This document shows positions 28,381-37,387 of a stretch of 64,000 nt of DNA, one piece after another. The notes below the pieces were generated by a model, which did not search any database, was not told the DNA's origin, and saw only the letters and a program-made list of their open reading frames with translations. The position numbers were made by a program, and so were the translations under genes. Source of the stretch: Alcanivorax sp. DSM 26293 (GTDB lineage: Bacteria > Pseudomonadota > Gammaproteobacteria > Pseudomonadales > Alcanivoracaceae); NCBI RefSeq assembly GCF_900107995.1, contig NZ_FNUM01000008.1, positions 151,458 to 215,457 on the forward strand. Direction: 5' to 3'. Position 1 is the first letter of the stretch. Each line of letters opens with the position of its first letter.

Positions 28381-29714
28381 TCACGATGGCTGGCGTCCAC
28401 CAAGCAGAAGCGGTAGCCGCACCACCACCTGCAAGCCCCCCAGCGGGCTTTCCCCCAGGGACAGATCGCCGCCATAAGCCGCCACGGTATCGCTGACAAT
28501 GGCCAGCCCAAGGCCATCCCCCGGTGTGCGTTCGTCCAGCCTCTGACCCCGCTGCAGGACCTGCTGGCGACGCTCAGAGGCAATCCCCGGACCATCATCC
28601 TCCACACACAGGCACAGCTGTCCGTCACCTTGATCCAGTGTCAGGCGAATGTGGCTTTTTGCCCATTTGAACGCGTTATCCAGCAGATTGCCCAGCACTT
28701 CCAGCATATCGTCCCGCTCCAGTGGCAGAGCGGTCAGCTGGTCCCCTTCTACCGTCACTTGCAGGGAACGGTGATGAGCCCGCTCCAGCGTCGTGACGAG
28801 CAGGGGCACATGATCAGCCGGACAAAACCGGTTGCCGGCCGTTACCCCCGCCGCCACGCGGGCCCGTCCCAGCGCCCGGCGGATCGTCGCTTCCATCTGA
28901 TCCAGCTGCTCTTGCAGCAATGCATGGAGGGCAGGATCCGCGGTTTTCAGTTGTTCATTGCAGCGATTTTTCAACACCGCCAGCGGGGTTTTCAGCGCAT
29001 GCCCCAGATCCCCCAGCCCATGGCGGGAGCGCTGCAGCTGTTGTTCGGTATGCCGTTGCAGACGGTTGATTTCCACCACCAGCGGGTGCAACTCCAGCGC
29101 CACGTTTTCATTGAGCGTATTGCGCTGGCCACCGCGAAGCTGTTCGATCTCCTTGCGGGCTTGCCGCAACGGTGACAGCCCCCGGCGCAACAACCACTGT
29201 TGCACCCCTGCCAACACCAGCAGCACCACCAGCCAGGCAATCAGCACAGCGGTGCGGGTGCGGGCGTACGCGGTCATCACCGGGGTGTAATCCTGGGCCA
29301 CAACGATGGTCACCGGCTGATCGTTCATCCGGTATTCACCGCGGTAACGCAGTAACTGCTGACCGCCCGGCCCGGGCTGCAGCATCGGGTCCATGCCGGG
29401 GGACTCCGGCATGGACAGCGTGGCATCCCACAGTGACCGGGAGCGCCAGCGGCTGTCATCCACCAGCACCACGAAATAACGTCCGGAGAGAGGCCGCCGG
29501 TAAGCCGGATGCAGTCGCGTCGGGTCCAGCGTCAGCACATCATTCCGGTCCCGGCCAATGGCGGTGAGCACCCCGGCCGCATCGTCACGCAGCGAGGCGC
29601 TGAGCGAGTCACGTTGTTCTCGCTCCAGCCACCACAGCGCCCCCTGGCTAATCAACAGCCCCGCCAGCAGCAAGCTGACGAACAGGCTGATACCCAGGCG
29701 ACGGCCGATGGAGG

Positions 29715-29718
<4 letters not shown>
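28381..29718 (-). CDS. Sensor histidine kinase, PhoQ-like
   Basis: 445 residues. Membrane helices at about 9-30 and 157-176 enclose a periplasmic sensor of some 125 residues. Then come a HAMP linker, HisKA with His240 in the PhoQ-like box [16 protein letters not shown], and a HATPase domain ([30 protein letters not shown]). The start overlaps the response regulator stop by four bases. The last gene of a PepSY-PepSY-regulator-kinase operon, the arrangement found for cation- or antimicrobial-peptide-sensing PhoPQ-type systems. The signal here is unknown. Confidence 0.92.
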
Positions 29719-30382
<664 letters not shown>

Positions 30383-30383
<1 letters not shown>

Positions 30384-30694
30384 CAATCGTCTCGCTCATC
30401 ATCCAGCCAGGCCCCGTCACGGGCATCGATTTCCAGTTCGCGCACCACCCTGTCACGGGTCAACAACTCGATTTCATAAATCAGGATACCGTCATCCCGT
30501 TCCAGCTCCACTTCCAGCAAGCGAGCCTCCGGATAACGGCCAAGGATAGCATCCAGTACAGTTTCAAACGGCAGCACCACGCCCTGCTCCCGAAGACGCA
30601 GAGCTTCTTCGTGGCTGACATCGTCCGCAATCGACGAACTGGAAAACAGGCCAAGCAGGGCGAGTAACCCCGCCCTGCTGACCCGTTTCGACAT
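30383..30694 (-). CDS. PepSY-domain periplasmic protein (second of two)
   Basis: 103 residues from ATG 30694, with a signal peptide ([23 protein letters not shown]). The mature part is one PepSY unit ([55 protein letters not shown]). ATG 30718, inside the upstream gene, is an in-frame alternative with a weaker context. PepSY proteins are thought to inhibit peptidases or tune sensor kinases; placement directly before the regulator and kinase suggests a modulator of the pair. Confidence 0.82.
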
Positions 30695-30704
30695 TGTCAC
30701 AATT

Positions 30705-31013
30705 TCAGTCCCGTTCATCCTTCAGCACATCGCCGGTACTGGCATCAATGTCCACATCCCATTCCTGGCCCTGGCCATCACGGAGCTCCACCTGATAGAT
30801 GTAGCGACCGTATTCGTTTTCCAGATCGGTGTCGGTGATCTGTGCGTCGGGATGCGTATCCATGGCCACCTTGTCCAGCGTCTCCAGGGACTGGATTGTG
30901 CCGTCTTTCACTAACTGTGGCACTTGCTGGTGGGGTACATCATCCGCATGAACGGTACCGGCGGCGGCCACGCCGAGCAGGGCGGCAATCAGAGGGGTTC
31001 GGGAAAATCTCAT
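30705..31013 (-). CDS. PepSY-domain periplasmic protein (first of two)
   Basis: 102 residues from ATG 31013, preceded by AGGAG. Signal peptide MRFSRTPLIAALLGVAAAGTVHA, then one PepSY unit with the typical acidic end GQGQEWDVDIDASTGDVLKDERD. It resembles its neighbour at 30383 in length and layout, so the pair looks like an old tandem duplication. First gene of the PepSY-PepSY-regulator-kinase operon; likely expressed at high level compared with the kinase. Confidence 0.85.
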   Translation of the reverse strand: MRFSRTPLIAALLGVAAAGTVHADDVPHQQVPQLVKDGTIQSLETLDKVAMDTHPDAQITDTDLENEYGRYIYQVELRDGQGQEWDVDIDASTGDVLKDERD

Positions 31014-31145
31014 GGTGTTGCTCCTTTCCTGTTGGGTTTGGGTCCCTGTGGGGATAGGAAACACTCTAAGAGCACAACCTGAATTTACCCTGAACGCTAC
31101 CTGAAACCAGCATGAATCCGTGGGCAGCGGATATTTCAGGCATAA

Positions 31146-31172
31146 AAAAACCGGCCCGAAGGCCGGTTTTTT
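31146..31172 (-). terminator. Terminator after the thiolase gene
   Basis: AAAACCGGCC-CGAA-GGCCGGTTTT at 31147-31170 with A/T runs on both sides, so it can work in both directions. It is 16 bases after the thiolase stop and upstream of the PepSY operon. Confidence 0.88.
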
Positions 31173-31187
31173 GCGTCATGCCAGCGA

Positions 31188-32474
31188 TTATTTCTCGAGA
31201 ATCGCTACCACGCCCTGACCGCCAGCAGCACACACGGAGATCAGTGCGCGGCCGGAGCCTTTTTCGTTCAGCAGCTTGGCCGCGTTGGCGATGATACGGC
31301 CACCGGTGGCAGCGAACGGGTGGCCGGCTGCCAGGGAGGAGCCTTTCACGTTCAGTTTGCTGCGGTCGATGCTGCCCAGCGCCTTCTTGCGACCCAGACG
31401 CTCTTTGCAGAAGGTCTCGTCTTCCCAGGCTTTCAGGGTAGACAGTACCTGGGACGCGAAGGCTTCGTGGATTTCGTAGAAATCGAAGTCCTGCAGGGTC
31501 AGGTCCAGCTTGTCCAGCATGCTCGGCACAGCGTAGGCCGGTGCCATCAGCAGGCCTTCTTTCTTGCCGATGAAGTCGACGGCAGCGGCTTCACCGATGG
31601 TCAGGTAGGCCAGTACCGGCAGGCCACGCTCTTTGGCCCACTCTTCGGTGGCCAGCAGTACTGTGGACGCACCGTCGGTCAGCGGGGTGGAGTTGGCCGG
31701 GGTCATGGTGCCGTCCGGGCCACCGAAGCAAGGCTTCAGGGTAGCCAGTTTTTCCAGGGTGGAGTCACCGCGCATGTTGTTGTCGCGCTCCAGGCCCTTG
31801 AACGGGCTGATCAGGTCATCCTGCCAGCCATCTTCATAGGACTTGGCCAGGTTCTGGTGGGATTTCCACGCCAGCTCGTCCTGGTCTTCCCGGGCAATGC
31901 CCCACTCTTTGGCGGTGATCGCCTGGTGCTCACCCATGGACAGGCCGGTACGGGGCTCGCCGTTCTTGGGGATGTCGGGCATCAGGGATTTCGGATTGAG
32001 CAGCTTCAGGCCCAGCTTGGCGCGTTCGCCGTTGGTCTTGGCACGGTTCAGCGCCATGAACACCTTGCGGGCTTCCTCGTTCACACCCAGCGGCGCGTCA
32101 GAGGTGGTGTCCACACCACCGGCGATGGCGCAATCGATCTGACCCAGCGCAATCTTGTTGGCCACCAGGATGGCGGCTTCCAGACCGGTGCCGCAGGCTT
32201 GCTGCAGGTCATAGGCCGGGGTTTCCGGGGCCAGCTTGGAGCCCAGTACGGATTCGCGCACCAGGTTGAAATCCCGGGCGTGCTTCATTACTGCACCGGC
32301 AGCCACTTCGTCGATCTTCTCGCCGTGCAACTTGAAACGATCCACCAGACCGTCGATAGCAGCAGTCAGCATTTCCTGGTTGCTGGTATCAATATACGCA
32401 GAGTTGGAACGGGCAAACGGGATACGGTTACCGCCGATAATGGCAACCTTACGTACGGCTTTACCTGCCAGCAT
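31188..32474 (-). CDS. Acetyl-CoA C-acyltransferase (thiolase), FadI/FadA2-like
   Basis: 428 residues from ATG 32474. This start is preferred over ATG 32480 because GAGG lies eight bases upstream of it and only two upstream of the other. The nucleophile is Cys94 in QQACGTGLEA. Other catalytic motifs are YEIHEAFASQ and the C-terminal CAAGGQG. An NSTPLTDGAS loop is present. It cleaves 3-ketoacyl-CoA or condenses acyl-CoAs. It is divergent from the long FabG gene, the same partnership seen for the mycobacterial fadA2-fabG4 locus, so both may act on the same 3-keto/3-hydroxyacyl intermediates. Confidence 0.92.
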   Translation of the reverse strand: MLAGKAVRKVAIIGGNRIPFARSNSAYIDTSNQEMLTAAIDGLVDRFKLHGEKIDEVAAGAVMKHARDFNLVRESVLGSKLAPETPAYDLQQACGTGLEAAILVANKIALGQIDCAIAGGVDTTSDAPLGVNEEARKVFMALNRAKTNGERAKLGLKLLNPKSLMPDIPKNGEPRTGLSMGEHQAITAKEWGIAREDQDELAWKSHQNLAKSYEDGWQDDLISPFKGLERDNNMRGDSTLEKLATLKPCFGGPDGTMTPANSTPLTDGASTVLLATEEWAKERGLPVLAYLTIGEAAAVDFIGKKEGLLMAPAYAVPSMLDKLDLTLQDFDFYEIHEAFASQVLSTLKAWEDETFCKERLGRKKALGSIDRSKLNVKGSSLAAGHPFAATGGRIIANAAKLLNEKGSGRALISVCAAGGQGVVAILEK

Positions 32475-32786
32475 AGTCATGTCCTCTAAAGATGGCGGTG
32501 AGCAACGACAGCGTGAAAACGCTACAGTATTCACTCGAATGGGCGCAGTCTACCCGCAACCGGCACGGCCTCATTGGCTCAAACGCCTGTTTGACTCCCG
32601 GCGCCGGTCAATACACCTGCCACATTGCAGTGATTCAATACGCGCCAGTGTGCGACAGGGCTGATTCCCATGCCCTACGAAAGAAGTCTGATTTTGGCCG
32701 TTCTTTCCCTGGCACATCTTTAAACTCGCTCTGGTTGCACTAATGTAGCCAGACACATTCATCTTCTGATGGCAAAGGACAGGATC
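32475..32786. other. Divergent promoter region between thiolase and long FabG genes
   Basis: 312 bases with no supported gene. It must hold promoters in both directions; I see no strong palindrome and no confident -35/-10 pair. Confidence 0.5.
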
Positions 32787-34205
32787 ATGAGCGATACCTA
32801 TCAGGCGATTGCCAATTCCTCTATGGGCAAGGCGCTGTTTGGCGCAATCAATCTCCCCATCCCGGTGATTCTCGATCGCTGGCAGCCGGGCCAGGCTTCT
32901 TTCATCAAGGGCCGCGTACTGGTGGGCGCCGCCAACGGTTCCACCGGTATCGATACCGTCCTCGCGACATTGAAAGGGGCACCGGAAGCACAGGTCGCCG
33001 TGCTGGCCAACACCGGCAACGCCACCGAGCTGCAGAAGAAAGCCGGCAAGCTGGGCGTGAGCGCGGACAACTACACCGCCAACCGCGAAGACGATGCCAA
33101 GTTCAAGGGCCTGGTATTCGATGCCACCGGTATCCAGAACCCGGATGAGCTGAAAGCCCTGTGGGAATTCTTCCACCCGGTAATTCGCAAGCTGGAAAAA
33201 TGTGCCCGCGTTGTGGTCATTGGCCGCACTCCGGAAAAACAGACCGGCGCCACCCGTGTGGCCCAGCGCGCCCTGGAAGGTTTCACCCGCTCTGTGGGCA
33301 AGGAAATCAAGAAAGGCGCCACCGCCCAGCTGGTGTACGTAGACGAAGGTGCTGAAGCACAATTGGCGTCTCCCCTGCACTTCTTCCTGTCGCCGAAATC
33401 CGCCTACGTGTCCGGCCAGGTGGTTCGTGTTTCCGAAGCCGGCTTCAAGGCGACCAAGTTTGACTGGGACAAGCCGCTGGCGGGCAAAAAAGCGCTGGTC
33501 ACCGGCGGTTCCCGCGGTATCGGTGCGGCCATTGCCGAAGTCCTGGCCCGCGACGGCGCCACCGTGACCGTGCTGGATATCCCGCCCATGGCTGATGACC
33601 TGAACCAGGTGGCCGAGCAGATCGGTGGAGATACCCTGGAACTGGACATCACCGCTGACGACGCACCGGCCACCATCGCTGCCAAGGCGAAGGCCATCGG
33701 CGGCTACGACGTGGTTGTGCACAATGCCGGCGTCACCCGTGACAAGATGCTGGGCAACATGCCGGAGAAATTCTGGGACATGGTGCTGAACATCAACATC
33801 GCCAGCCAGCTGCGCATCAACGAAAAACTGCTGGCTGACGGCGGCATGGGTGAAGGTGGACGCATCATCTCCATCAGCTCCATCGCCGGTATCGCCGGTA
33901 ACCTGGGCCAGACCAACTACGGCGCTTCCAAGGCAGCCGTGATCGGCATGATCGATGCCTACAAGGACGAGTACGCCGAGAAAGGCATCACCATCAATGC
34001 CGTGGCCCCGGGCTTCATCGAAACCCAGATGACCGCCGCTATACCCTTCACCATCCGTGAAGCGGGCCGTCGCATGAACGCCATGAACCAGGGCGGCCAG
34101 CCGGTAGACGTGGCTGAAACCATCGCCTTCTTTGCCAGCCCGGCCTCTCAGGGTCTGACCGGCAACGTGGTGCGTGTGTGTGGCCAGATGCTGCTGGGTG
34201 CGTAA
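32787..34205 (+). CDS. High-molecular-weight 3-oxoacyl-(ACP/CoA) reductase (FabG4-like)
   Basis: 472 residues from ATG 32787, nearly twice a normal FabG. Residues 1-225 form a flavodoxin-like N-terminal domain without cofactor motifs. The C-terminal short-chain dehydrogenase has the nucleotide site TGGSRGIG (239-246), NAG at 313-315, and the catalytic Ser364/365, Tyr378 and Lys382 (NYGASKAA). Such proteins use NADH and prefer CoA substrates. The thiolase gene is divergent from it, and a MaoC hydratase (43923) elsewhere in the window would complete a reductase-hydratase-thiolase set. Confidence 0.93.
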   Translation: MSDTYQAIANSSMGKALFGAINLPIPVILDRWQPGQASFIKGRVLVGAANGSTGIDTVLATLKGAPEAQVAVLANTGNATELQKKAGKLGVSADNYTANREDDAKFKGLVFDATGIQNPDELKALWEFFHPVIRKLEKCARVVVIGRTPEKQTGATRVAQRALEGFTRSVGKEIKKGATAQLVYVDEGAEAQLASPLHFFLSPKSAYVSGQVVRVSEAGFKATKFDWDKPLAGKKALVTGGSRGIGAAIAEVLARDGATVTVLDIPPMADDLNQVAEQIGGDTLELDITADDAPATIAAKAKAIGGYDVVVHNAGVTRDKMLGNMPEKFWDMVLNINIASQLRINEKLLADGGMGEGGRIISISSIAGIAGNLGQTNYGASKAAVIGMIDAYKDEYAEKGITINAVAPGFIETQMTAAIPFTIREAGRRMNAMNQGGQPVDVAETIAFFASPASQGLTGNVVRVCGQMLLGA

Positions 34206-34259
34206 CAGCTGCAAGCCTCAAGCTGCAACACGGTTTGAGGCTTTCGCCACATGATCGAC

Positions 34260-34291
34260 AAAAGAGCCGCGCCGCAAGGTGCGGCTCTTTT
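34260..34291 (+). terminator. Terminator of the long FabG gene
   Basis: AAAGAGCCGC pairs with GCGGCTCTTT across a ten-base loop, followed by TGTTTG. It is 55 bases after the stop. Confidence 0.8.
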
Positions 34292-34326
34292 GTTTGTGGG
34301 TTGTACTCCCAATCTATCAACGATAG

Positions 34327-34556
34327 CCGCTGTAGGAGCTCCTCTTGAGGGGCGAACCGAGCGAAGCGAGGCGGCAGACACATCCGTCCCCGCACTCTTT
34401 TCTAAAAGCTGCCGAGCCTTGAAGCGCCTGATCATCCTTCGGATGATTTCCGCGTTCACACTCAGTTCGCCCCTCAAGAGGACTATTCGCTACGCTCACC
34501 TTTCGGGCCGCACTGTACTGCATGCGTTACTTCGCTGCGCTCTGTTCCTACAGCGG
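34327..34556. repeat. Intergenic repeat, family 2, copy 1 (TGTAGGAGC ends)
   Basis: About 230 bases bounded by CCGCTGTAGGAGC and its near complement TTCCTACAGCGG. Nested inner arms are CCTCTTGAGGGGCGAA and TTCGCCCCTCAAGAGG. A second, shorter member lies at 44933-45102 with the same ends and the same GCGAACCGAGCG core. This end sequence recalls pseudomonad REP-type elements. Non-coding. Confidence 0.75.
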
Positions 34557-34660
34557 TTTCATAGATAGGCTGTAGTAAATGCCGCCACGGAAACCCTGGC
34601 GCATCCGGTCCCCGGTTTTATCTTTTCGCAACTCGCTCCTCGTCACTCGCTACTGCTTTA

Positions 34661-34693
34661 TAAAAAGCCCTGCCAGGTCTACCCCGGCAGGGC
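34661..34693 (-). terminator. Terminator of the hydroxylase/desaturase gene
   Basis: On the minus strand GCCCTGCC pairs with GGCAGGGC (34686-34693 with 34667-34674), followed by TTTTTA. It lies 57 bases after the stop at 34750. Confidence 0.85.
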
Positions 34694-34749
34694 CTGAAAG
34701 ATCCCGTGCTCTCCCGCAACGAAACACGGTGTGATCAGCGCGGCGGCAC

Positions 34750-35667
34750 TCAGGCCGCTTTCGCCAGTTTGTCTTCGCGTTTCTTTTTCGCTTTCGCCGC
34801 TCCGCCCGGCATGTACTGACGCACATCCCAGAAGAAATAACGCTTCAACACACTGCTGGCTTCGTCATCATTCTGCCGCCAGCCATACATCGCGGGTTTC
34901 TCCTTCTCGATGGCCAGGGTGCCGAAAATCAGCCAGTCGTAAATGGCCAGCGTGGAGGTCACGTTCCTGGCGGAATTGGGGCCACGGGAATGATGATGGT
35001 GATGCTGGGTCGGGAAGGTCAGCACATGGGCCAGTGCCCACATGGTCTTGCGCACCCAGGCCCACCGGTGGTTATGGAAATACAGATCCCAGTTCCAGTT
35101 CACATGGGTCTGGGCCGCCCAGATGCCCTTGATGGCGGTTCCGATCAGAAACACCTCTACCAGCCCCAGATACAGGCACACCAGCTGGAAGGTGTAGTTG
35201 GGCATGATCAGCCACCAGGCCCAGCCGTTCACAAAGGTCTGGGTCACAGACAATTGCCCCTTGTTGTCCTGGCCGCCTGCCAGGTGGTGGGGGCGATGGC
35301 TCATCTTGTAGAACGCCTGCACCCATTGCAGCAGCCGGTTCTTCGGTCGGCGGCTGTGGGCAAACAGGTGGAAGGAGCCATGGATAAATTCTTCGATGCA
35401 GAAGAAGACGATCAGGGTCGGCCAGAAATACTGCTCTTCAAGCCAGGCCAGGGAGCCCGCACTGCCAGGAAACAGGCCGGACAGCCCCAAGGTCAGCAGC
35501 AGTAGTACCAGGGGCCGTTGCACGACCACCATCATCAGGGTGGCCAGGAAGGCGACCTTCCAGTCCTGACGGGTCTTTTTTCCGTCGCGGGTCCGTCCGG
35601 CGAGGACTTCCCAGATCGCGGCGAGAACAATAAAAACTGTCACAAAGGTAGTGAGTTGCTGGTCCAT
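34750..35667 (-). CDS. Fatty acid hydroxylase / sterol desaturase superfamily membrane di-iron protein
   Basis: 305 residues from ATG 35667 (GGAGAA nine bases upstream); the frame extends to 35703 without support. Four or so membrane helices carry clustered histidines that would bind two irons: HGSFHLFAH near residue 97, HRPHH near 125, HNHRWAW and an HHHHH run near 225-230. Superfamily members hydroxylate or desaturate lipids using oxygen. The lysine-rich C-terminus (AAKAKKKREDKLAKA) is unusual. A divergent LysR gene is about 100 bases away and may regulate it. The exact substrate is unknown. Confidence 0.85.
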   Translation of the reverse strand: MDQQLTTFVTVFIVLAAIWEVLAGRTRDGKKTRQDWKVAFLATLMMVVVQRPLVLLLLTLGLSGLFPGSAGSLAWLEEQYFWPTLIVFFCIEEFIHGSFHLFAHSRRPKNRLLQWVQAFYKMSHRPHHLAGGQDNKGQLSVTQTFVNGWAWWLIMPNYTFQLVCLYLGLVEVFLIGTAIKGIWAAQTHVNWNWDLYFHNHRWAWVRKTMWALAHVLTFPTQHHHHHSRGPNSARNVTSTLAIYDWLIFGTLAIEKEKPAMYGWRQNDDEASSVLKRYFFWDVRQYMPGGAAKAKKKREDKLAKAA

Positions 35668-35763
35668 TGTTATTCTCCGGTTCAAGCATGTTGTTGCGCA
35701 CACCGTTGAAAATAGACACCGGGTATTCCTTTTCCTAATTGATATTTGATATAAGTAATATCC

Positions 35764-36678
35764 ATGAAACTGAATTTACGCAGTGTCGACCTGAACCTGC
35801 TGCCAGTATTCCACGCCATCATGGAGGCAGGGCAGCTGTCCCGGGCGGCAGAACAGCTTGGCATGAGCCAGCCAGCGATCAGCGCGGCGCTGCAACGGTT
35901 GCGTCATACCTTGGGCGACGAGCTGTTTGTGCGGACTCGCCAGGGCATGTTGCCCACTCCCCGTGCCCGGGAACTGCATCAGCATCTGGCGCCCCAACTG
36001 GCCTCCCTGCGCGACGTTCTGGATCCGCGCAATCGCTTTGACCCTGCCACCAGCCAACGGCATTTCCGCCTGCTCAGCACTGATTATTTCGAGATGGTAC
36101 TGCTTCCGCCCTTACTGCAACGGATCCGCCAGCACGCACCGGACGTAATGCTGGAAGTGGCGCCGGTCGGTGACAACATGGCGGACACCCTGCACAAGGC
36201 CCATGCGGACCTGGCCGTGGATGCATTTGTGCCGGAAGACAGCCGGCTACGTCGGCACGTCCTGCTGGAAGAAAATCTGGTGGTGGTTGCCCGGCAGGGT
36301 CACCCGCAATTTCGCGGTCGCTGCAGTAAAAGGCGCTTCCTGGAGGCGGAACACGTGGTGTTGCCGGAGCGTCACCGTCGACTGCCGCTGGATCTGGTAC
36401 TTAACGCGCCGGGCTGGCAGCGCCGCACCGGCGCCCGGGTGACCCAATTTGCCAGCATGCTCGCCGTCACCGCCCGCTCGGACATGATCGCCACGGTGCC
36501 CGAGCGTCTGGCTCGCCATTATGCCCATGGGCTGCAATTGCAGATATTGCCGTTCCCGGTAGCGATTCCCCCGGTACCGATTTATGCGCTATGGCCCGAC
36601 GCCCAGGACGGGGACCCCGCCCACCGGTGGCTTCGTCAGCAACTGGCCGATTCCCTGGACACTGAACCTGTCCCTTGA
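35764..36678 (+). CDS. LysR-family transcriptional regulator
   Basis: 304 residues, standard LysR length. The N-terminal winged helix is typical (LNLLPVFHAIMEAGQLSRAAEQLGMSQPAISAALQRLRHTLGDELFVR), and the remainder is a periplasmic-binding-like co-inducer domain of the NodD/PcpR-type (RHFRLLSTDYFEMVLLPPLLQRI, VVLPERHRRLPLD). It starts 96 bases from the divergent hydroxylase gene, so self-regulation and control of that gene are likely. The inducer cannot be read from sequence. Confidence 0.92.
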   Translation: MKLNLRSVDLNLLPVFHAIMEAGQLSRAAEQLGMSQPAISAALQRLRHTLGDELFVRTRQGMLPTPRARELHQHLAPQLASLRDVLDPRNRFDPATSQRHFRLLSTDYFEMVLLPPLLQRIRQHAPDVMLEVAPVGDNMADTLHKAHADLAVDAFVPEDSRLRRHVLLEENLVVVARQGHPQFRGRCSKRRFLEAEHVVLPERHRRLPLDLVLNAPGWQRRTGARVTQFASMLAVTARSDMIATVPERLARHYAHGLQLQILPFPVAIPPVPIYALWPDAQDGDPAHRWLRQQLADSLDTEPVP

Positions 36679-36735
36679 ATCCCTGTCCAATTACCACCAT
36701 GTTTGAACACACAGACTTCTGACACAGGACACCCC

Positions 36736-37236
36736 ATGGGTTTCGGTCGCATTTTCTTCTTCATCTTCGCTTTTGCCCTGCTGGAAGTACTGGTACTGGC
36801 GAAAGTCGCCGGCCTGATCGGCTGGCCGATCACCATCATCGCCACGGTGGTTACTGCCCTGCTGGGCAGCTATCTGTTTCGTCGTCAGGGGCTGGAAACC
36901 TGGGTACGACTGAACCAGCGCATGCAGCAAGGCGACATGCCCGGCCAGGAAATGGTGGAAGGGATCATGCTGCTGCTCGGCGGCGCCCTGCTGATCACCC
37001 CCGGCTTCATTACTGACGCGGTGGGCTTTGCCCTGCTGCTGCCAGGCTCCCGCCGTGCCATGGCCCGCAAGGTGATCGAGAAAGGTACCCTGCAGGGCTT
37101 TACCACCATGCAGGGAGGAGGCTTCACCTACAGCAGTTATACCCGACAGGGTCCCAACCCGTTTCAGCAGCCCCCCGGCCGGGACGATGGCAATGTAACC
37201 ATCGAGGGGGAAGCCCATCGCACCGACGAACGCTAA
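36736..37236 (+). CDS. fxsA: FxsA-family membrane protein
   Basis: 166 residues from ATG 36736 with AGGAC upstream. The FxsA core is clear: two or three membrane helices in RIFFFIFAFALLEVLVLAKVAGLIGWPITIIATVVTALLGSYLFRRQG, then MVEGIMLLLGGALLITPGFITDAVGFALLLPGSR. A soluble tail of about 55 residues rich in Gly, Pro and Gln follows. FxsA is an inner membrane protein known for easing phage T7 exclusion by F plasmid when overproduced in E. coli; its normal role is unsettled. Confidence 0.9.
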   Translation: MGFGRIFFFIFAFALLEVLVLAKVAGLIGWPITIIATVVTALLGSYLFRRQGLETWVRLNQRMQQGDMPGQEMVEGIMLLLGGALLITPGFITDAVGFALLLPGSRRAMARKVIEKGTLQGFTTMQGGGFTYSSYTRQGPNPFQQPPGRDDGNVTIEGEAHRTDER

Positions 37237-37387
37237 TCACAGCGTCAACGTCGGGAAAATCCCCTGGCGCCTATTGAGGAGGCATATCTAACCCCGTGCG
37301 TCGGCGGTTCAGCCGGTTCGCGCGCGCTCCCCTCCCCCTGCTAAACTCCGCGCCTTTACCAGACCCAGCCCGTTCGGCGGAGGCGCC

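Larger units (their letters stand above)
34206..34749. other. Long intergenic region with terminators and a family 2 repeat
   Basis: 544 bases without a supported gene between convergent fabG4-like and hydroxylase genes. It contains a CAAGC-rich stretch (34208-34229), the fabG terminator (34260-34291), a family 2 repeat (34327-34556) and the hydroxylase terminator (34661-34693). Short open frames inside the repeat are by-products of its arms. Confidence 0.75.

Noticed and set aside
32571..34214. 547-residue minus-strand open frame
   Set aside because: Antisense to the long FabG gene with all catalytic residues in place on the plus strand.
34251..34568. 105-residue plus-strand frame in the intergenic region
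   Set aside because: Lies within a terminator and a family 2 repeat; the translation reflects the repeat arms.
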